From assembly GCF_030817475.1 (NCBI RefSeq), contig NZ_JAUSZJ010000002.1, forward strand, positions 4,478,626 to 4,542,625: 64,000 bases of DNA. The letters are read 5' to 3'. Of this stretch, positions 8,625 to 17,140 are shown piece after piece. This DNA is from Streptomyces sp. V2I9. GTDB taxonomy: Bacteria; Actinomycetota; Actinomycetes; Streptomycetales; Streptomycetaceae. Position 1 is the first letter of the stretch, and every line of letters starts with the position of its first letter. The notes beneath the pieces were generated by a model. It was given only the letters and a program-made list of their open reading frames with translations, was not told the DNA's origin and did no database searches. Position numbers and translations under genes: made by a program.

Positions 8625-8740
8625 CGTGAGCCACACCCGTGAGCCACACCCCCGTGAGCCACACCTCCGTGAGCCACACCCCACCCTCCTGCCCACCCCC
8701 TTCAGCCACCCTCCTGCCCACCCCCTTCAGCCACCCTCCC
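8625..8740. repeat. Two adjacent tandem repeats
   Basis: Four copies of a 14-15 bp unit (CGTGAGCCACACC type) run from 8625 to about 8681. They are followed by just over two copies of a 25-bp unit (CCACCCTCCTGCCC type) to 8740. The first unit resembles the sequence around the upstream gene's stop codon (GTGTGAGAGCCACGC). The interval 8592-8815 is otherwise non-coding. Confidence 0.88.
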
Positions 8741-8815
8741 GCCGTGCCCGGTGCCTCGCCCCCACCCGTACCGAATCCGTTCGCCCCCTCCGGGCCCGCC
8801 TGACACGATTGCCCC

Positions 8816-9706
8816 ATGCCCGAACGATCCGCCTCCGCCTCTGCCTACGACCCCGCCCCCGCACCGGAGCCCGCCCCCGAGCCCGCACCCGCCCCAGCGC
8901 CGGAGGACGTTCCCGAGGTGCCCGTCCCCTTCGCCTCCGCCGCCTCCCGCGACCGGTTCGAGGCCCTCGTCGCCGAAGCCGACGCCGTATCCGTGGACGG
9001 CTGGGACTTCTCCTGGCTCGACGGACGGGCCACCGAGCAGCGCCCCTCCTGGGGGTACGCCCGTGCGATGGCCGACCGCCTCGGCCGGGCCCACGCCGCG
9101 CTCGACCTCCAGACCGGCGGCGGCGAGGTGCTGGCCTCCGCGCCGAAGCTCCCGCCGGTCACCGTGGCCACGGAGGCGTGGCCGCCCAACGTCGCCCGTG
9201 CCACCGCCCTGCTGCACCCGCTCGGCGCGGTCGTCGTCGCCGACGAGGACGAGCCGCCGCTGCCCTTCGGGGACGCCGCCTTCGACCTCGTGGTCAGCCG
9301 GCACCCGGTCACCACGTGGTGGGAGGAGATCGCGCGCGTCCTCACCCCCGGCGGTACGTACTTCTCCCAGCAGGTCGGTCCGGCCAGCGTCTTCGAACTC
9401 GTCGAGTACTTCCTCGGCCCGCAGCCGCCCGAGGTCCGCCGTGCCCGGCACCCCGACGACGCGCGCTCCGCCGCGACGGCGGCCGGACTCGACGTGGTGG
9501 ACCTGCGCTCCGAGAAGCTGCGCACCGAATTCCACGACATCGGCGCGGTCGTCTACTTCCTGCGCAAAGTGATCTGGATGGTGCCCGGATTCACCGTCGA
9601 GCGGTACCGGCCGCAGCTGGCCGCCCTGCACCGGCGGATCGAGGAGGAAGGACCGTTCCTCGCGCACACCACCCGTTTCCTCATCGAGGCCCACAAGCCC
9701 GGCTGA
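8816..9706 (+). CDS. Class I SAM-dependent methyltransferase
   Basis: A 296-residue soluble enzyme with a Rossmann-type methyltransferase fold. Motif I is ALDLQTGGGE (about residues 96-105), followed by an acidic strand end (VVVADEDEPPLPFGDAAFDLVVSRHP) and a post-motif strand with the aromatic pair TTWW, as in the Methyltransf_11 group. The substrate is unknown. The N-terminus (residues 6-40) is a low-complexity proline/alanine/glutamate repeat. The ATG at 8816 lacks a ribosome site, and CACGAT lies 6 nt upstream, so a leaderless transcript is possible. It stands alone between repeat-filled spacers. Confidence 0.85.
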   Translation: MPERSASASAYDPAPAPEPAPEPAPAPAPEDVPEVPVPFASAASRDRFEALVAEADAVSVDGWDFSWLDGRATEQRPSWGYARAMADRLGRAHAALDLQTGGGEVLASAPKLPPVTVATEAWPPNVARATALLHPLGAVVVADEDEPPLPFGDAAFDLVVSRHPVTTWWEEIARVLTPGGTYFSQQVGPASVFELVEYFLGPQPPEVRRARHPDDARSAATAAGLDVVDLRSEKLRTEFHDIGAVVYFLRKVIWMVPGFTVERYRPQLAALHRRIEEEGPFLAHTTRFLIEAHKPG

Positions 9707-9843
9707 CGGCTCCCGGATCGCGCCGCCGGTCAACCCGCCCGCCCCGTACGTCAGTTCACCACGCCGGGACGCAACGGGATGGTGCGGACAACCGTCCTAC
9801 TCCCCGGAGTGACGCACCCGCGCACAGCGAAGGAGAGGCGGCC

Positions 9844-10308
9844 ATGACCGTGGAGCGGGAGGACTGCGCGGTGTCCGCCGGACGCGCCCGGCACGGCAAG
9901 GGCGACTGGCTCACGGGGGCCAGGGTCACCGCCGTCCTCGGGGTGTACTACCTGCCGGAGGGGCGGGTGGGCGAGCCGGAGGCCGTCGAGTTCGTCCTCG
10001 CGGACGGCCAGTCCGTCCTGTTGACCTGCGCCTCCGACCGTACGCTGCGCGTGACGCCGGGCGCTTGGCCGCGGCTGCCCGACTGGTGCGTACCGGCGAG
10101 CCGTTGGCAGCACGCCCCGCCCGCACAGCTGCCGGCGGTGCCGTACGGGGGCGCGTGGACGGTCGTGGGCACCCAGGAGCTGAGGAACGCCGACGGAGAG
10201 GTGCTCCAGGCGGTGATCCGGTGCGAGGAAGGGGACTTCGTGGTGGTCGCCGGAGACACGATGGCGATTCGCTTCGACCCCCGCACCTGCCCCGGACACC
10301 GCCCCTGA
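9844..10308 (+). CDS. Hypothetical protein
   Basis: A 154-residue soluble protein with no family I recognise. Many short beta-prone segments, an aromatic/tryptophan-rich middle (PDWCVPASRWQH, GGAWTVVGT) and no signal peptide or membrane segment suggest a small beta-rich domain. The ATG at 9844 is well supported by AAGGAGAGG at proper spacing. A longer frame that reads in from 8626 overlaps the methyltransferase gene and is rejected. Its last nine codons and stop are built from the unit of the tandem repeat that continues for about 130 bp beyond the gene. Confidence 0.75.
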   Translation: MTVEREDCAVSAGRARHGKGDWLTGARVTAVLGVYYLPEGRVGEPEAVEFVLADGQSVLLTCASDRTLRVTPGAWPRLPDWCVPASRWQHAPPAQLPAVPYGGAWTVVGTQELRNADGEVLQAVIRCEEGDFVVVAGDTMAIRFDPRTCPGHRP

Positions 10309-10440
10309 CCCGGACACGGCCCCTGCCCCCGGACACCGCACCTGTCCCCGGACACTGCCCCTGACCCGGATACGGCCCCTGACCCGGACACGGCCCCTGC
10401 CTCCGGACACTGCCCCTGACCCGGACACCGCCCCTGACCT
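10287..10440. repeat. 16-18 bp tandem repeat array running out of a gene 3' end
   Basis: About nine degenerate copies of a CCCCTGACCCGGACAC-type unit run from inside the last codons of the upstream gene to the 3' side of the convergent winged-helix gene. Many units carry TGA in the same position as the authentic stop codon. Confidence 0.9.
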
Positions 10441-10476
10441 TCCACCGGCCCGCAGCCCCGGCGCGCCCCCAACTCC

Positions 10477-11676
10477 CTACGCGTGCGCGCCCACCGTCAC
10501 CGGGCCGACCGTCAGTTCCGCCGTCCCCTCCATGATCGCGGCGACCCGTTCCACCTGCTCCTCCAGCTCCCGCAGCCGGGGCGCGGGCAGCGGTTCCAGC
10601 GGCTCCACCGTCACCGCGATCCGGCGGCCCGAGCGGCGCGGGTGCCAGACGCCGGCCACCGTGCCGTCCACCAGCAGCACCGGGTAGTTCCCCGCCTGCC
10701 CGCCCGCTAGGGCCCGTTCGTACGCGGCCCCCGGGAACAGCTCCGTACGGGGCCAGGAGGCGATGGCGAAGGCGTCGAAGTACGGGAGCAGCCGCACGCC
10801 GCGCGCCCGGTCCGCCGGGAACTCCGTGTCGCCCGCGACCACCCAGGCGGGGCCCTCGCCCTCGAACGCCACCTCCTCGATGGCCCCCGCGTCGGCCAGC
10901 GCCGCGAACTGCCCGGCCACCCAGGGCTTCGGCGCGGCGAGCCACCGGGCCAGGTGGGCGGGGGTGGCGGGCCCGTACGCGTACAGGTACCGCTCGATCA
11001 GGGCCGCCACCGCACCGGGCCCGGGCAGCGGGGTGCATCCGGGGTTCGTGTACGTCGCCTTCCGGCCCCGGTTCGGGGCGTAGGCGAGGACGCCCCGGTG
11101 GCCCGCCAGGTGCAGGACCTGCCGCCAGCGCGGCCACATCGACTGGAAGCCGGGCATCACCAGGTCCCCGGCCCACGGTCCGGTCCGCGCGACGACCTCG
11201 TCGGAGAGCTCGTCGATCGTCAGCTCGGCCCCGGTCAGCGCGGCCGCGATCCCCGCGACGACCTCCTCCACCTGGTCCGGGGTCATCCGGGCGTCCCGGG
11301 GGAAGGGGCTCGCGCCCGTCGGTACGGAGGAGAGGGCCCCGGTCCACAGCGGCAGCTCCGCCGCGGGCAGCAGGTGCACCGTGCCGCGCGGGCCGAACGT
11401 CTTGACCAGGCTCCGGTCGGTCCACAGGGCCGTACGGACGTCCGTGCGGGTCAGTCCGTCGCCGCGCAGCCCCACCGACAGCTCGGCGGCCGACAGCACC
11501 TGGGCGTGCGCGCCGAGCATCGCGGACACCGCATCGGCCGGAGACGCGGAGGGAGAGGAGGCGGTGCCGGGGAGGAGGTGCTGGCGGGCGAGCCGCCGGG
11601 CGTTCGCCCCCGCCCAGGTCACGGTCGTACGCGAGGGCGGGGCCGGAGTGGTCGTCCCACGGGATCGGTTCGTCAT
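10477..11676 (-). CDS. Winged-helix DNA-binding protein, AlkZ/YcaQ-like
   Basis: A 399-residue protein of the HTH_42 (COG3214) family, which includes AlkZ and YcaQ DNA glycosylases that unhook bulky or crosslinked adducts. Family marks include GTVHLLPAAELPLW, MPGFQSMWPRWRQVLH, the repeated winged-helix segments and the C-terminal RRIAVTVEPLEPL. In AlkZ the catalytic motif is QxQ. Here the aligned position reads LGAHAQVLS, so HxQ replaces it. I recall an HxQ subgroup of AlkZ-like proteins in actinobacteria whose activity is less well defined. The ATG at 11676 lacks a ribosome site and has TAGGTT six nt upstream. It is convergent with the preceding gene and not part of an operon. Confidence 0.82.
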   Translation of the reverse strand: MTNRSRGTTTPAPPSRTTVTWAGANARRLARQHLLPGTASSPSASPADAVSAMLGAHAQVLSAAELSVGLRGDGLTRTDVRTALWTDRSLVKTFGPRGTVHLLPAAELPLWTGALSSVPTGASPFPRDARMTPDQVEEVVAGIAAALTGAELTIDELSDEVVARTGPWAGDLVMPGFQSMWPRWRQVLHLAGHRGVLAYAPNRGRKATYTNPGCTPLPGPGAVAALIERYLYAYGPATPAHLARWLAAPKPWVAGQFAALADAGAIEEVAFEGEGPAWVVAGDTEFPADRARGVRLLPYFDAFAIASWPRTELFPGAAYERALAGGQAGNYPVLLVDGTVAGVWHPRRSGRRIAVTVEPLEPLPAPRLRELEEQVERVAAIMEGTAELTVGPVTVGAHA

Positions 11677-11682
11677 ACCTCG

Positions 11683-11688
11683 AACCTA
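11683..11688 (-). promoter_or_regulatory. -10 box of a leaderless transcript
   Basis: On the minus strand TAGGTT ends 6 nt before the ATG at 11676. There is no Shine-Dalgarno sequence in between. Confidence 0.5.
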
Positions 11689-11907
11689 GAGCCCCTTCAG
11701 GTCAGGTTCTGTCCTTTTCCCGCCCCGGCGGCGTCAAGGCGGTGACACCGGGCGACCCCTCGACACGGAGGCCGATAACGGGGCCGCCGCCTCGGCCGGA
11801 GCGGGGTGCGGCCCGCCCGGAACGCGGTCCGGCGATTCCGGAGAGTAGTGACGGAGTGGCGTGGCACCCGGCGGGACTTACGAAGGGTTATGGTGGAAAC
11901 CCCCCCT

Positions 11908-11949
11908 CGGGCCGGTCCGTATCCCCCCCCACGGACCGGCCCGTTTTTT
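11908..11949 (+). terminator. Intrinsic terminator with U-tract, no obvious upstream gene
   Basis: A perfect 13-bp stem (11908-11920 with 11931-11943), a 10-nt C-rich loop, then TTTTTT. This is the only classical U-tract terminator noticed in the window. On the plus strand it does not follow any recognisable gene: 11689-11907 holds none. A TATGGT box lies at 11889-11894, so it could end a very short or small-RNA transcript. Part of the stem (GGGCCGGTCCG) is repeated at 11964-11974. For the minus-strand reductase pseudogene it would be a hairpin without a U-tract. The rest of 11950-12039 shows nothing else. Confidence 0.8.
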
Positions 11950-12039
11950 CATGGGCCCGCTTCCGGGCCGGTCCGTTCACTCATGGGCCCGCCCCGGCCG
12001 CTCTCCGGGGCACGTCGGTCGTGGTCCGCCCGGAAGGCG

Positions 12040-13090
12040 TCAGCTCCGGCCCGCCCAGATGTTGGCGCCCGCCGTGTCCACCGCGAAGGCGTCGATCTCC
12101 CGCAGTTCCTCGGCGGTGAGCGCCGGGGCCGCGAGGGCCGCCACGTTCTCCTCCAGCTGCTTCACGTTCGACGCCCCGATCAGCGCCGACGTCATGCGGC
12201 TGTCCCGCAGCACCCACGCGATGGCGAGCTGGGCCAGCGACTGGCCGCGGCCGCGCGCGATGGCGTCGAGCCCGTTGAGGCGGCGGACCACCTCGTCGGA
12301 GAGCAGCGCCGGGTCGAGGGACTTGCCCTGGGTGGCGCGCGAGCCCTCCGGAATGCCGTTCAGGTACTTGCCCGTGAGCAGGCCCCTGGGCGAGCGGCAC
12401 GAAGGAGATGCAGCCCATCCCGGCCGCCTCCAGGGTGTCCAGCAGCCCGTCGTCCTCGATCCAGCGGTTGATCATGGAGTAGGACGGCTGGTGGATCAGC
12501 GCCGGAACGCCCATCTCCCGGAGCAGCCGGGCCGCCTCGGCGGTCTGCGCCGCCGTGTACGAGGAGACGCCCACGTACAGCGCCTTGCCCTGCTGGACGG
12601 CGGACGCCAGGGCGCCCATCGTCTCCTCCAGCGGGGTGTCCGGGTCGAAGCGGTGCGAGTAGAAGATGTCGACGTGGTCGAGGCCCATTCGCTTCAGGGA
12701 GGCGTCGAGCGAGGACAGCAGGTACTTCCGGGAGCCCCACTCGCCGTACGGGCCGGGGTGCATCAGATAGCCGGCCTTGGTGGAAATGACCAGCTCGTCC
12801 CGGTAGGGGGCGAAGTCCTGGGCGAAGAGCTTGCCGAAGTTCAGCTCGGCCGAGCCGGGCGGCGGGCCGTAGTTGTTGGCCAGGTCGAAGTGGGTGACGC
12901 CGAGGTCGAACGCGCGCCGGAGGATCGCCCGCTGGGAGTCCAGGGCGCGGTCGTCGCCGAAGTTGTGCCACAGGCCCAGCGAGAGGGCGGGGAGCTTGAG
13001 GCCGCTGCGCCCGGTGCGGCGGTACTCCATGGCGTCGTACCGCGTGTCGGCGGCGCGGTAGTACAGGTCGGGGGAGAGGTAATCAGTCAC
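12040..13090 (-). pseudogene. Aldo/keto reductase (YghZ/L-glyceraldehyde 3-phosphate reductase type), frameshifted
   Basis: The N-terminal ~250 residues closely follow the E. coli YghZ pattern (LPALSLGLWHNFGDDR, FDLANNYGPPPGSAE, YRDELVISTKAG, DIFYSHR, LIHQPSYSMINRW). Members reduce L-glyceraldehyde 3-phosphate and similar aldehydes with NADPH. After FVPLAQG the frame is lost. The expected LLTGKYLNGIPEGSRATQGK and the C-terminal part (ALIGASNVKQLEENV ... NIWAGRS) continue in another frame. The site is 12381-12382: the plus strand reads GCAGGCCCCTGG where GCAGCCCCTGG would restore the frame, a one-base insertion. The total length of 1051 nt is 350 codons plus one base. Either a recent mutation or a sequencing error in a GC run would explain it. 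Confidence 0.9.
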
Positions 13091-13352
13091 GTTTCACTCC
13101 TTATCACGGAGTTGTGACACACCGGGTTGGGCCCCTGTGACCCGGTCGCAGTAATGTGGCGGCTTCGGGGAATGCCGATGTGCGGCGCGGTGCAGGCCCG
13201 CGTGGCCGTGCCCAGTGGCAGGGGGCGCGAACCGCCGCCGAGCGCCCGCGCGGCGCGGGCCGTGCAGCGATCCCCTGCGGGGGACGGCCCCCGGACCCCC
13301 GGCGACGGGGAGGGCGGGCCCCGGCCCGTACGGAACCGAGAGGGTGAAAGCA

Positions 13353-14114
13353 GTGAACTTCCGCGACCTGGTGTACAGGCTCTACGCGCGCCGGGTGGAA
13401 GGCCGCCTGGACCACGATCAGGTGCCCAAGCACATCGGAGTCATCCTCGACGGCAACCGGCGCTGGGCCAAGGCGTCCGGTGGGTCGGCCGTGCAGGGCC
13501 ACCAGGCCGGCGCGGACAAGATCTCCGAGCTGCTCGGCTGGTGCGACGAGACCGACGTCGAGGTCGTCACCCTCTGGATGCTCTCCACGGACAACTTCGA
13601 CCGCCCCGAACACGAGCTGAAGCCGCTGCTCGGCATCATCGAGAACACCGTGCGCAACCTCGCCGCGGACGGCCGCTGGCGCGTCCACCACGTGGGCACG
13701 CTCGACCTGCTCCCGGTGGAGACGCAGACGGTCCTCAAGGAGGCGGAGGAGGCGACGTCCGGCATCGACGGGATAATCGTCAATGTCGCGGTCGGCTACG
13801 GCGGCCGCCAGGAGATCGCGGACGCGGTGCGCTCGCTGCTCCAGGAGCACTCCGCGAAGGGGACGACCTTCGAGGAGCTGGCCGAGATCGTCTCCACCGA
13901 CCTGATCTCCGAGCACCTCTACACCCGTGGCCAGCCCGACCCCGACCTGGTGATCCGGACCAGCGGCGAACAGCGGCTGTCGGGGTTCATGCTCTGGCAG
14001 AGCGCCCACTCCGAGTACTACTTCTGCGAGGTCTTCTGGCCGGCCTTCCGCAAGGTCGACTTCCTGCGGGCCCTGCGCGACTACTCCGCCCGCCACCGCC
14101 GCTACGGGGCCTGA
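13353..14114 (+). CDS. uppS: Isoprenyl transferase (cis-prenyl/UPP synthase family)
   Basis: A 253-residue cytosolic enzyme that condenses isopentenyl diphosphate in cis onto an allylic diphosphate to make polyprenyl diphosphate for cell-wall lipid carriers. HIGVILDGNRRWAK carries the catalytic aspartate (D33) and diphosphate-binding residues. The C-terminal signature is VIRTSGEQRLSGFMLWQSAHSEYYF, followed by FWPAFRKVDF. GTG at 13353 is chosen because GAGAGGG lies 8 nt upstream; GTG at 13344 in the same frame overlaps that ribosome site. Streptomyces usually carry two or more family members, so the exact chain length made by this one is not certain. Its last 22 nt, including the stop, are duplicated just downstream. 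Confidence 0.93.
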   Translation: MNFRDLVYRLYARRVEGRLDHDQVPKHIGVILDGNRRWAKASGGSAVQGHQAGADKISELLGWCDETDVEVVTLWMLSTDNFDRPEHELKPLLGIIENTVRNLAADGRWRVHHVGTLDLLPVETQTVLKEAEEATSGIDGIIVNVAVGYGGRQEIADAVRSLLQEHSAKGTTFEELAEIVSTDLISEHLYTRGQPDPDLVIRTSGEQRLSGFMLWQSAHSEYYFCEVFWPAFRKVDFLRALRDYSARHRRYGA

Positions 14115-14142
14115 AGGCCACCGCCGCTACGGGGCCTGAAGG
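14093..14142 (+). repeat. 25-bp direct duplication of the uppS 3' end
   Basis: A 25-bp unit that encodes the last residues (HRRYGA) and the TGA stop is repeated once, immediately downstream, placing a second TGA at 14137-14139. Confidence 0.92.
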
Positions 14143-14163
14143 CCCCCGCCGCACATCCCGCCC

Positions 14164-14199
14164 GACGGCTCCCCTGTCATCCGGTACAGGGGAGCCGTC
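14164..14199 (+). terminator. Hairpin terminator after isoprenyl transferase
   Basis: A perfect 14-bp stem (14164-14177 with 14186-14199) and 8-nt loop with no U-tract, as is common in Streptomyces. Confidence 0.75.
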
Positions 14200-14528
14200 G
14201 CGTCTGCCGGGGGTCATCGCGTGTCCACCGGGGCTTCTCCACACCGTGTCATATGCGGCGGCATGGCTTCGGACGGAACAGGGAATACCCCTGTCAGGTC
14301 GACGTCCGGTCATCAACCAGGCGGATGTCGCGTCCAAGTGAGCGGCACCCAGCCCGCTCGCCCGGGAGGCCCTTTGCGCACGGAGGACCGTAGAGAGTCC
14401 GCGGCCGATTCGGTGGCCGTGGTCCGGTTCGCGCACAGGAGCCCGTTCCCGGTCCGTCCTCTCCTCTCGGGGAGTTCCGCGACCGTTCGTCGCACTCCCC
14501 GACCTCGTCCGAGGGGGTACGTCCTTCC
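14200..14528. other. Intergenic region upstream of phoH-type gene
   Basis: About 330 nt without a convincing gene. It presumably holds the promoter of the downstream PhoH gene. I see no clear -10/-35 pair. A 31-codon frame from GTG at 14246 to 14341 exists, but only about 60 percent of its third positions are G or C and it has no ribosome site, so it is not called. Confidence 0.5.
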
Positions 14529-15851
14529 GTGGTGACCAGCAGCAAGCGCCGCATGTCCGACCGGCGCACCTATGTTCTCGACACCAGCGTCCTGCTCGCC
14601 GATCCCGGCGCCATGTCCCGCTTCGACGAGCACGAAGTCGTGCTGCCGATCGTGGTGGTCACGGAACTGGAGGCCAAACGGCACCATCCCGAGCTCGGCT
14701 ACTTCGCCCGGCAGGCCCTGCGCCTCCTGGACGACTTCCGGGTCCGGTACGGCCGGCTGGACGCCCCGATCCCGCTCGGGGACCTGGGCGGAACGCTCCG
14801 CGTCGAGCTGAACCACTCCGATCCCGCCGTCCTGCCCGCCGGCTACCGGCTGGGCGACAACGACGCACGGATCCTCGCGGTCGCACGCAACCTCCAGGCA
14901 GAGGGGTACGACGTCACGGTCGTCTCCAAGGACCTGCCGCTCCGCATCAAGGCGTCCTCCGTCGGCCTCCTCGCCGAGGAGTACCGCGCGGAGCTCGCCA
15001 TCACGGAGTCCGGCTGGACCGGCATGAGCGAACTGTCGCTCGCCGGGGAGCAGATCGACCTGCTGTTCGGCGAGGAGACGCTGTACGTTCCCGAGGCCGC
15101 CGAGCTGCCCGTGCACACCGGTCTGGTCCTCCAGTCCGAGCGCGGCAAGGCGCTCGGCCGGGTGACGGCCGAGGGCAACGTGCGGCTCGTGCGCGGCGAC
15201 CGGGAGGCGTTCGGCATCCACGGCCGCAGCGCGGAGCAGCGGATCGCGCTCGACCTCCTCCTCGACAACGAGGTCGGCATCGTGTCGCTGGGCGGACGCG
15301 CGGGCACCGGCAAGTCGGCCCTGGCCCTCTGCGCCGGCCTGGAGGCGGTGCTGGAGCGGCAGCAGCACAAGAAGGTGATGGTCTTCCGGCCGCTGTACGC
15401 GGTGGGCGGCCAGGAACTCGGCTATCTCCCCGGCAGCGAGGCCGAGAAGATGAGCCCCTGGGCGCAGGCGGTCTTCGACACGCTCTCGGCGGTCGCCGGG
15501 CGCGAGGTCATCGAGGAGGTCCTCGGGCGCGGGATGCTGGAGGTCCTGCCGCTCACCCACATCCGCGGCCGCTCGCTGCACGACGCGTTCGTGATCGTCG
15601 ACGAGGCCCAGTCGCTCGAACGGAACGTCCTGCTGACCGTGTTGTCCCGGATCGGGGCGAATTCGCGTGTCGTGCTCACCCACGACGTGGCCCAGCGGGA
15701 CAACCTCCGGGTCGGCCGGTACGACGGAGTCGTCGCCGTCGTCGAGAAACTGAAGGGCCATCCGCTGTTCGCGCACGTCACGCTGACGCGGTCGGAGCGT
15801 TCGCAGATCGCCGCGCTGGTGACCGAAATGCTGGAGGAAGGGCACATCTGA
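14529..15851 (+). CDS. PhoH family PIN domain-ATPase
   Basis: A 440-residue cytosolic protein with an N-terminal PIN domain (residues ~14-145: YVLDTSVLLADP, VVTELEAKRH, GDNDARILAVA) fused to a PhoH-type P-loop ATPase (Walker A GGRAGTGKSA near residue 255, Walker B FVIVDEAQS near 357). This is the PhoH2 architecture, described in mycobacteria as an ATP-dependent RNA-unwinding ribonuclease. PIN acidic residues are visible (D at the first strand, E in TELEAK, the D pair in GDNDAR). GTG 14529 is followed by a second GTG at 14532, and both lie behind GAGGGGG. It is preceded by a long leader region and followed by its own hairpin. Confidence 0.92.
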   Translation: MVTSSKRRMSDRRTYVLDTSVLLADPGAMSRFDEHEVVLPIVVVTELEAKRHHPELGYFARQALRLLDDFRVRYGRLDAPIPLGDLGGTLRVELNHSDPAVLPAGYRLGDNDARILAVARNLQAEGYDVTVVSKDLPLRIKASSVGLLAEEYRAELAITESGWTGMSELSLAGEQIDLLFGEETLYVPEAAELPVHTGLVLQSERGKALGRVTAEGNVRLVRGDREAFGIHGRSAEQRIALDLLLDNEVGIVSLGGRAGTGKSALALCAGLEAVLERQQHKKVMVFRPLYAVGGQELGYLPGSEAEKMSPWAQAVFDTLSAVAGREVIEEVLGRGMLEVLPLTHIRGRSLHDAFVIVDEAQSLERNVLLTVLSRIGANSRVVLTHDVAQRDNLRVGRYDGVVAVVEKLKGHPLFAHVTLTRSERSQIAALVTEMLEEGHI

Positions 15852-15867
15852 CCTGCATGTCCCGTTG

Positions 15868-15906
15868 ATGCCGCCCGGCGAGCCAAGGAGCTTAGCCGGG
15901 CGGCAT
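15868..15906 (+). terminator. Hairpin terminator after phoH-type gene
   Basis: A 12-bp perfect stem (15868-15879 with 15895-15906) with a 15-nt loop and no U-tract. Confidence 0.7.
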
Positions 15907-16240
15907 GCTGCTGTGCCGTCATTTCCGCGAAACCGGAGGGCCAAACGGGGTGTGACCTTTCCCACGCGGCACAGAATTGCCTCCGAGCGTCACCGTCCGG
16001 CAGAGTCTTGCTTCCGTCAGGCCCCGCATACGGCACTTGGGCACCTCCAGAGGCGCCACGCACCACACAACTCAACACGAGACGTCCGTATGCCGCCCGC
16101 GAGCACCACGCGGCAGCCCCCTCGCCGGGGTTGCGCACCGGGCCCGTGCCTCCCGTGACCCACGCAGTACGGAGGCCAGTGCCAGGGGCACGAACGCGCC
16201 CGCGAGGTCACCTAAGCGGGCGATGCTGGAAGGACACCAT
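15907..16240. other. Long 5' region of the SLT-domain gene
   Basis: About 330 nt with no gene. Secreted muralytic genes of Streptomyces are often preceded by a c-di-AMP (ydaO) riboswitch. I looked for its conserved core here and did not find it. The promoter must lie inside, but no box is convincing. Confidence 0.5.
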
Positions 16241-16954
16241 GTGAGCCGGATCTCGGTCCGGGGGTTCGCCGTGGCATCCGCCACCGCGGTCACCACCGTA
16301 GGCGCCGTCGTAGGCGTTGCTGCGGGCGGCGCACCTGCCGCCGACGACAACAACTTCGAGGCAGCCGCAGCCGACACCACGCTGCTCGCAGACATCCCCG
16401 CGGGCCAGCAGGCCCAGGTACAGACCGCTTCGCTGATGCAGCAGGCCGATGCCCAGGCATCCGCGGCCGACGCCGCCGCGAAGAAGTCGGCCGAGGAGTC
16501 CGCCCGCATCCAGGCAGCCAAGGACGCCCAGTCCAAGAAGCAGGCGGCCAAGGACCGGCTCGAGGCCGAGCGCAAGGCGGAGAAGGAGAAGAAGGAAGCG
16601 GCCGAGCGCGCCAGCCGTTCCTCCGCCCGCGACGCCTCCACGTTCGCCGTGCAGGGCTCCTACAGCGTCGCCGAGGTCCAGGCCATGGCCCGTCAGATGG
16701 TGCCCGCCGACCAGTTCCAGTGCTTCAGCAACATCGTGAACCACGAGTCGACCTGGAACTACCGCGCGACCAACCCGTCCTCCGGGGCGTACGGTCTGAT
16801 GCAGGCGCTCCCCGGCCACAAGATGGCCTCCGCCGGCGCCGACTGGCAGACCAACCCGGCCACCCAGATCAAGTGGGGCCTCAGCTACATGGACGGCCGC
16901 TACGGCTCCCCGTGCGGCGCCTGGTCCTTCTGGCAGGCCAACAACTGGTACTAG
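16241..16954 (+). CDS. Secreted SLT-domain protein (lytic transglycosylase-like)
   Basis: A 237-residue exported protein. A signal peptide (SRISVRGFAVASATAVTT..., cut near residue 33) is followed by an alanine/lysine/glutamate-rich coiled-coil (about residues 65-125). A C-terminal soluble-lytic-transglycosylase-like domain follows, with NIVNHESTWNYRATNPSSGAYGLMQ carrying the catalytic-type glutamate, and it ends in the APF-like WSFWQANNWY. The expected role is cleavage of peptidoglycan glycan strands in the wall. GTG at 16241 is chosen because GGAAGGA lies six nt upstream. The ATG at 16239 is out of frame and would stop immediately. Related Streptomyces wall hydrolases share this coiled-coil plus SLT plan. 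Confidence 0.88.
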   Translation: MSRISVRGFAVASATAVTTVGAVVGVAAGGAPAADDNNFEAAAADTTLLADIPAGQQAQVQTASLMQQADAQASAADAAAKKSAEESARIQAAKDAQSKKQAAKDRLEAERKAEKEKKEAAERASRSSARDASTFAVQGSYSVAEVQAMARQMVPADQFQCFSNIVNHESTWNYRATNPSSGAYGLMQALPGHKMASAGADWQTNPATQIKWGLSYMDGRYGSPCGAWSFWQANNWY

Positions 16955-16993
16955 CCGGTCCGGCGAGTCCCCGGACCCGCCCGCTCAACCTTC

Positions 16994-17029
16994 CGAGGCC
17001 CTTCACCGTCCGTACGGTGAGGGGCCTCG
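16994..17029 (+). terminator. Hairpin terminator after SLT gene
   Basis: A 16-bp stem (16994-17009 with 17014-17029) containing one G-U pair, a 4-nt loop and no U-tract. Confidence 0.75.
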
Positions 17030-17140
17030 CGCGTGTACCGTCGCATCCTGGCGAGTCCGGGAAACAGGCGAAAGGCCGCGAACAGCGCCGAGTCGCGTTC
17101 CGGAGCGCTGAGCGGCGGAGATGGGGGAAGGAAAGCAGGC

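Noticed and set aside
14246..14341. A 31-codon frame (begins with a short YAAAW-containing peptide) upstream of the PhoH gene
   Set aside because: Its G/C third-position share is only about 60 percent and it has no ribosome site or convincing promoter. It may be leader sequence only.
15907..16240. Possible c-di-AMP (ydaO) riboswitch before the SLT-domain gene
   Set aside because: The conserved core segments of that riboswitch were looked for and not found.
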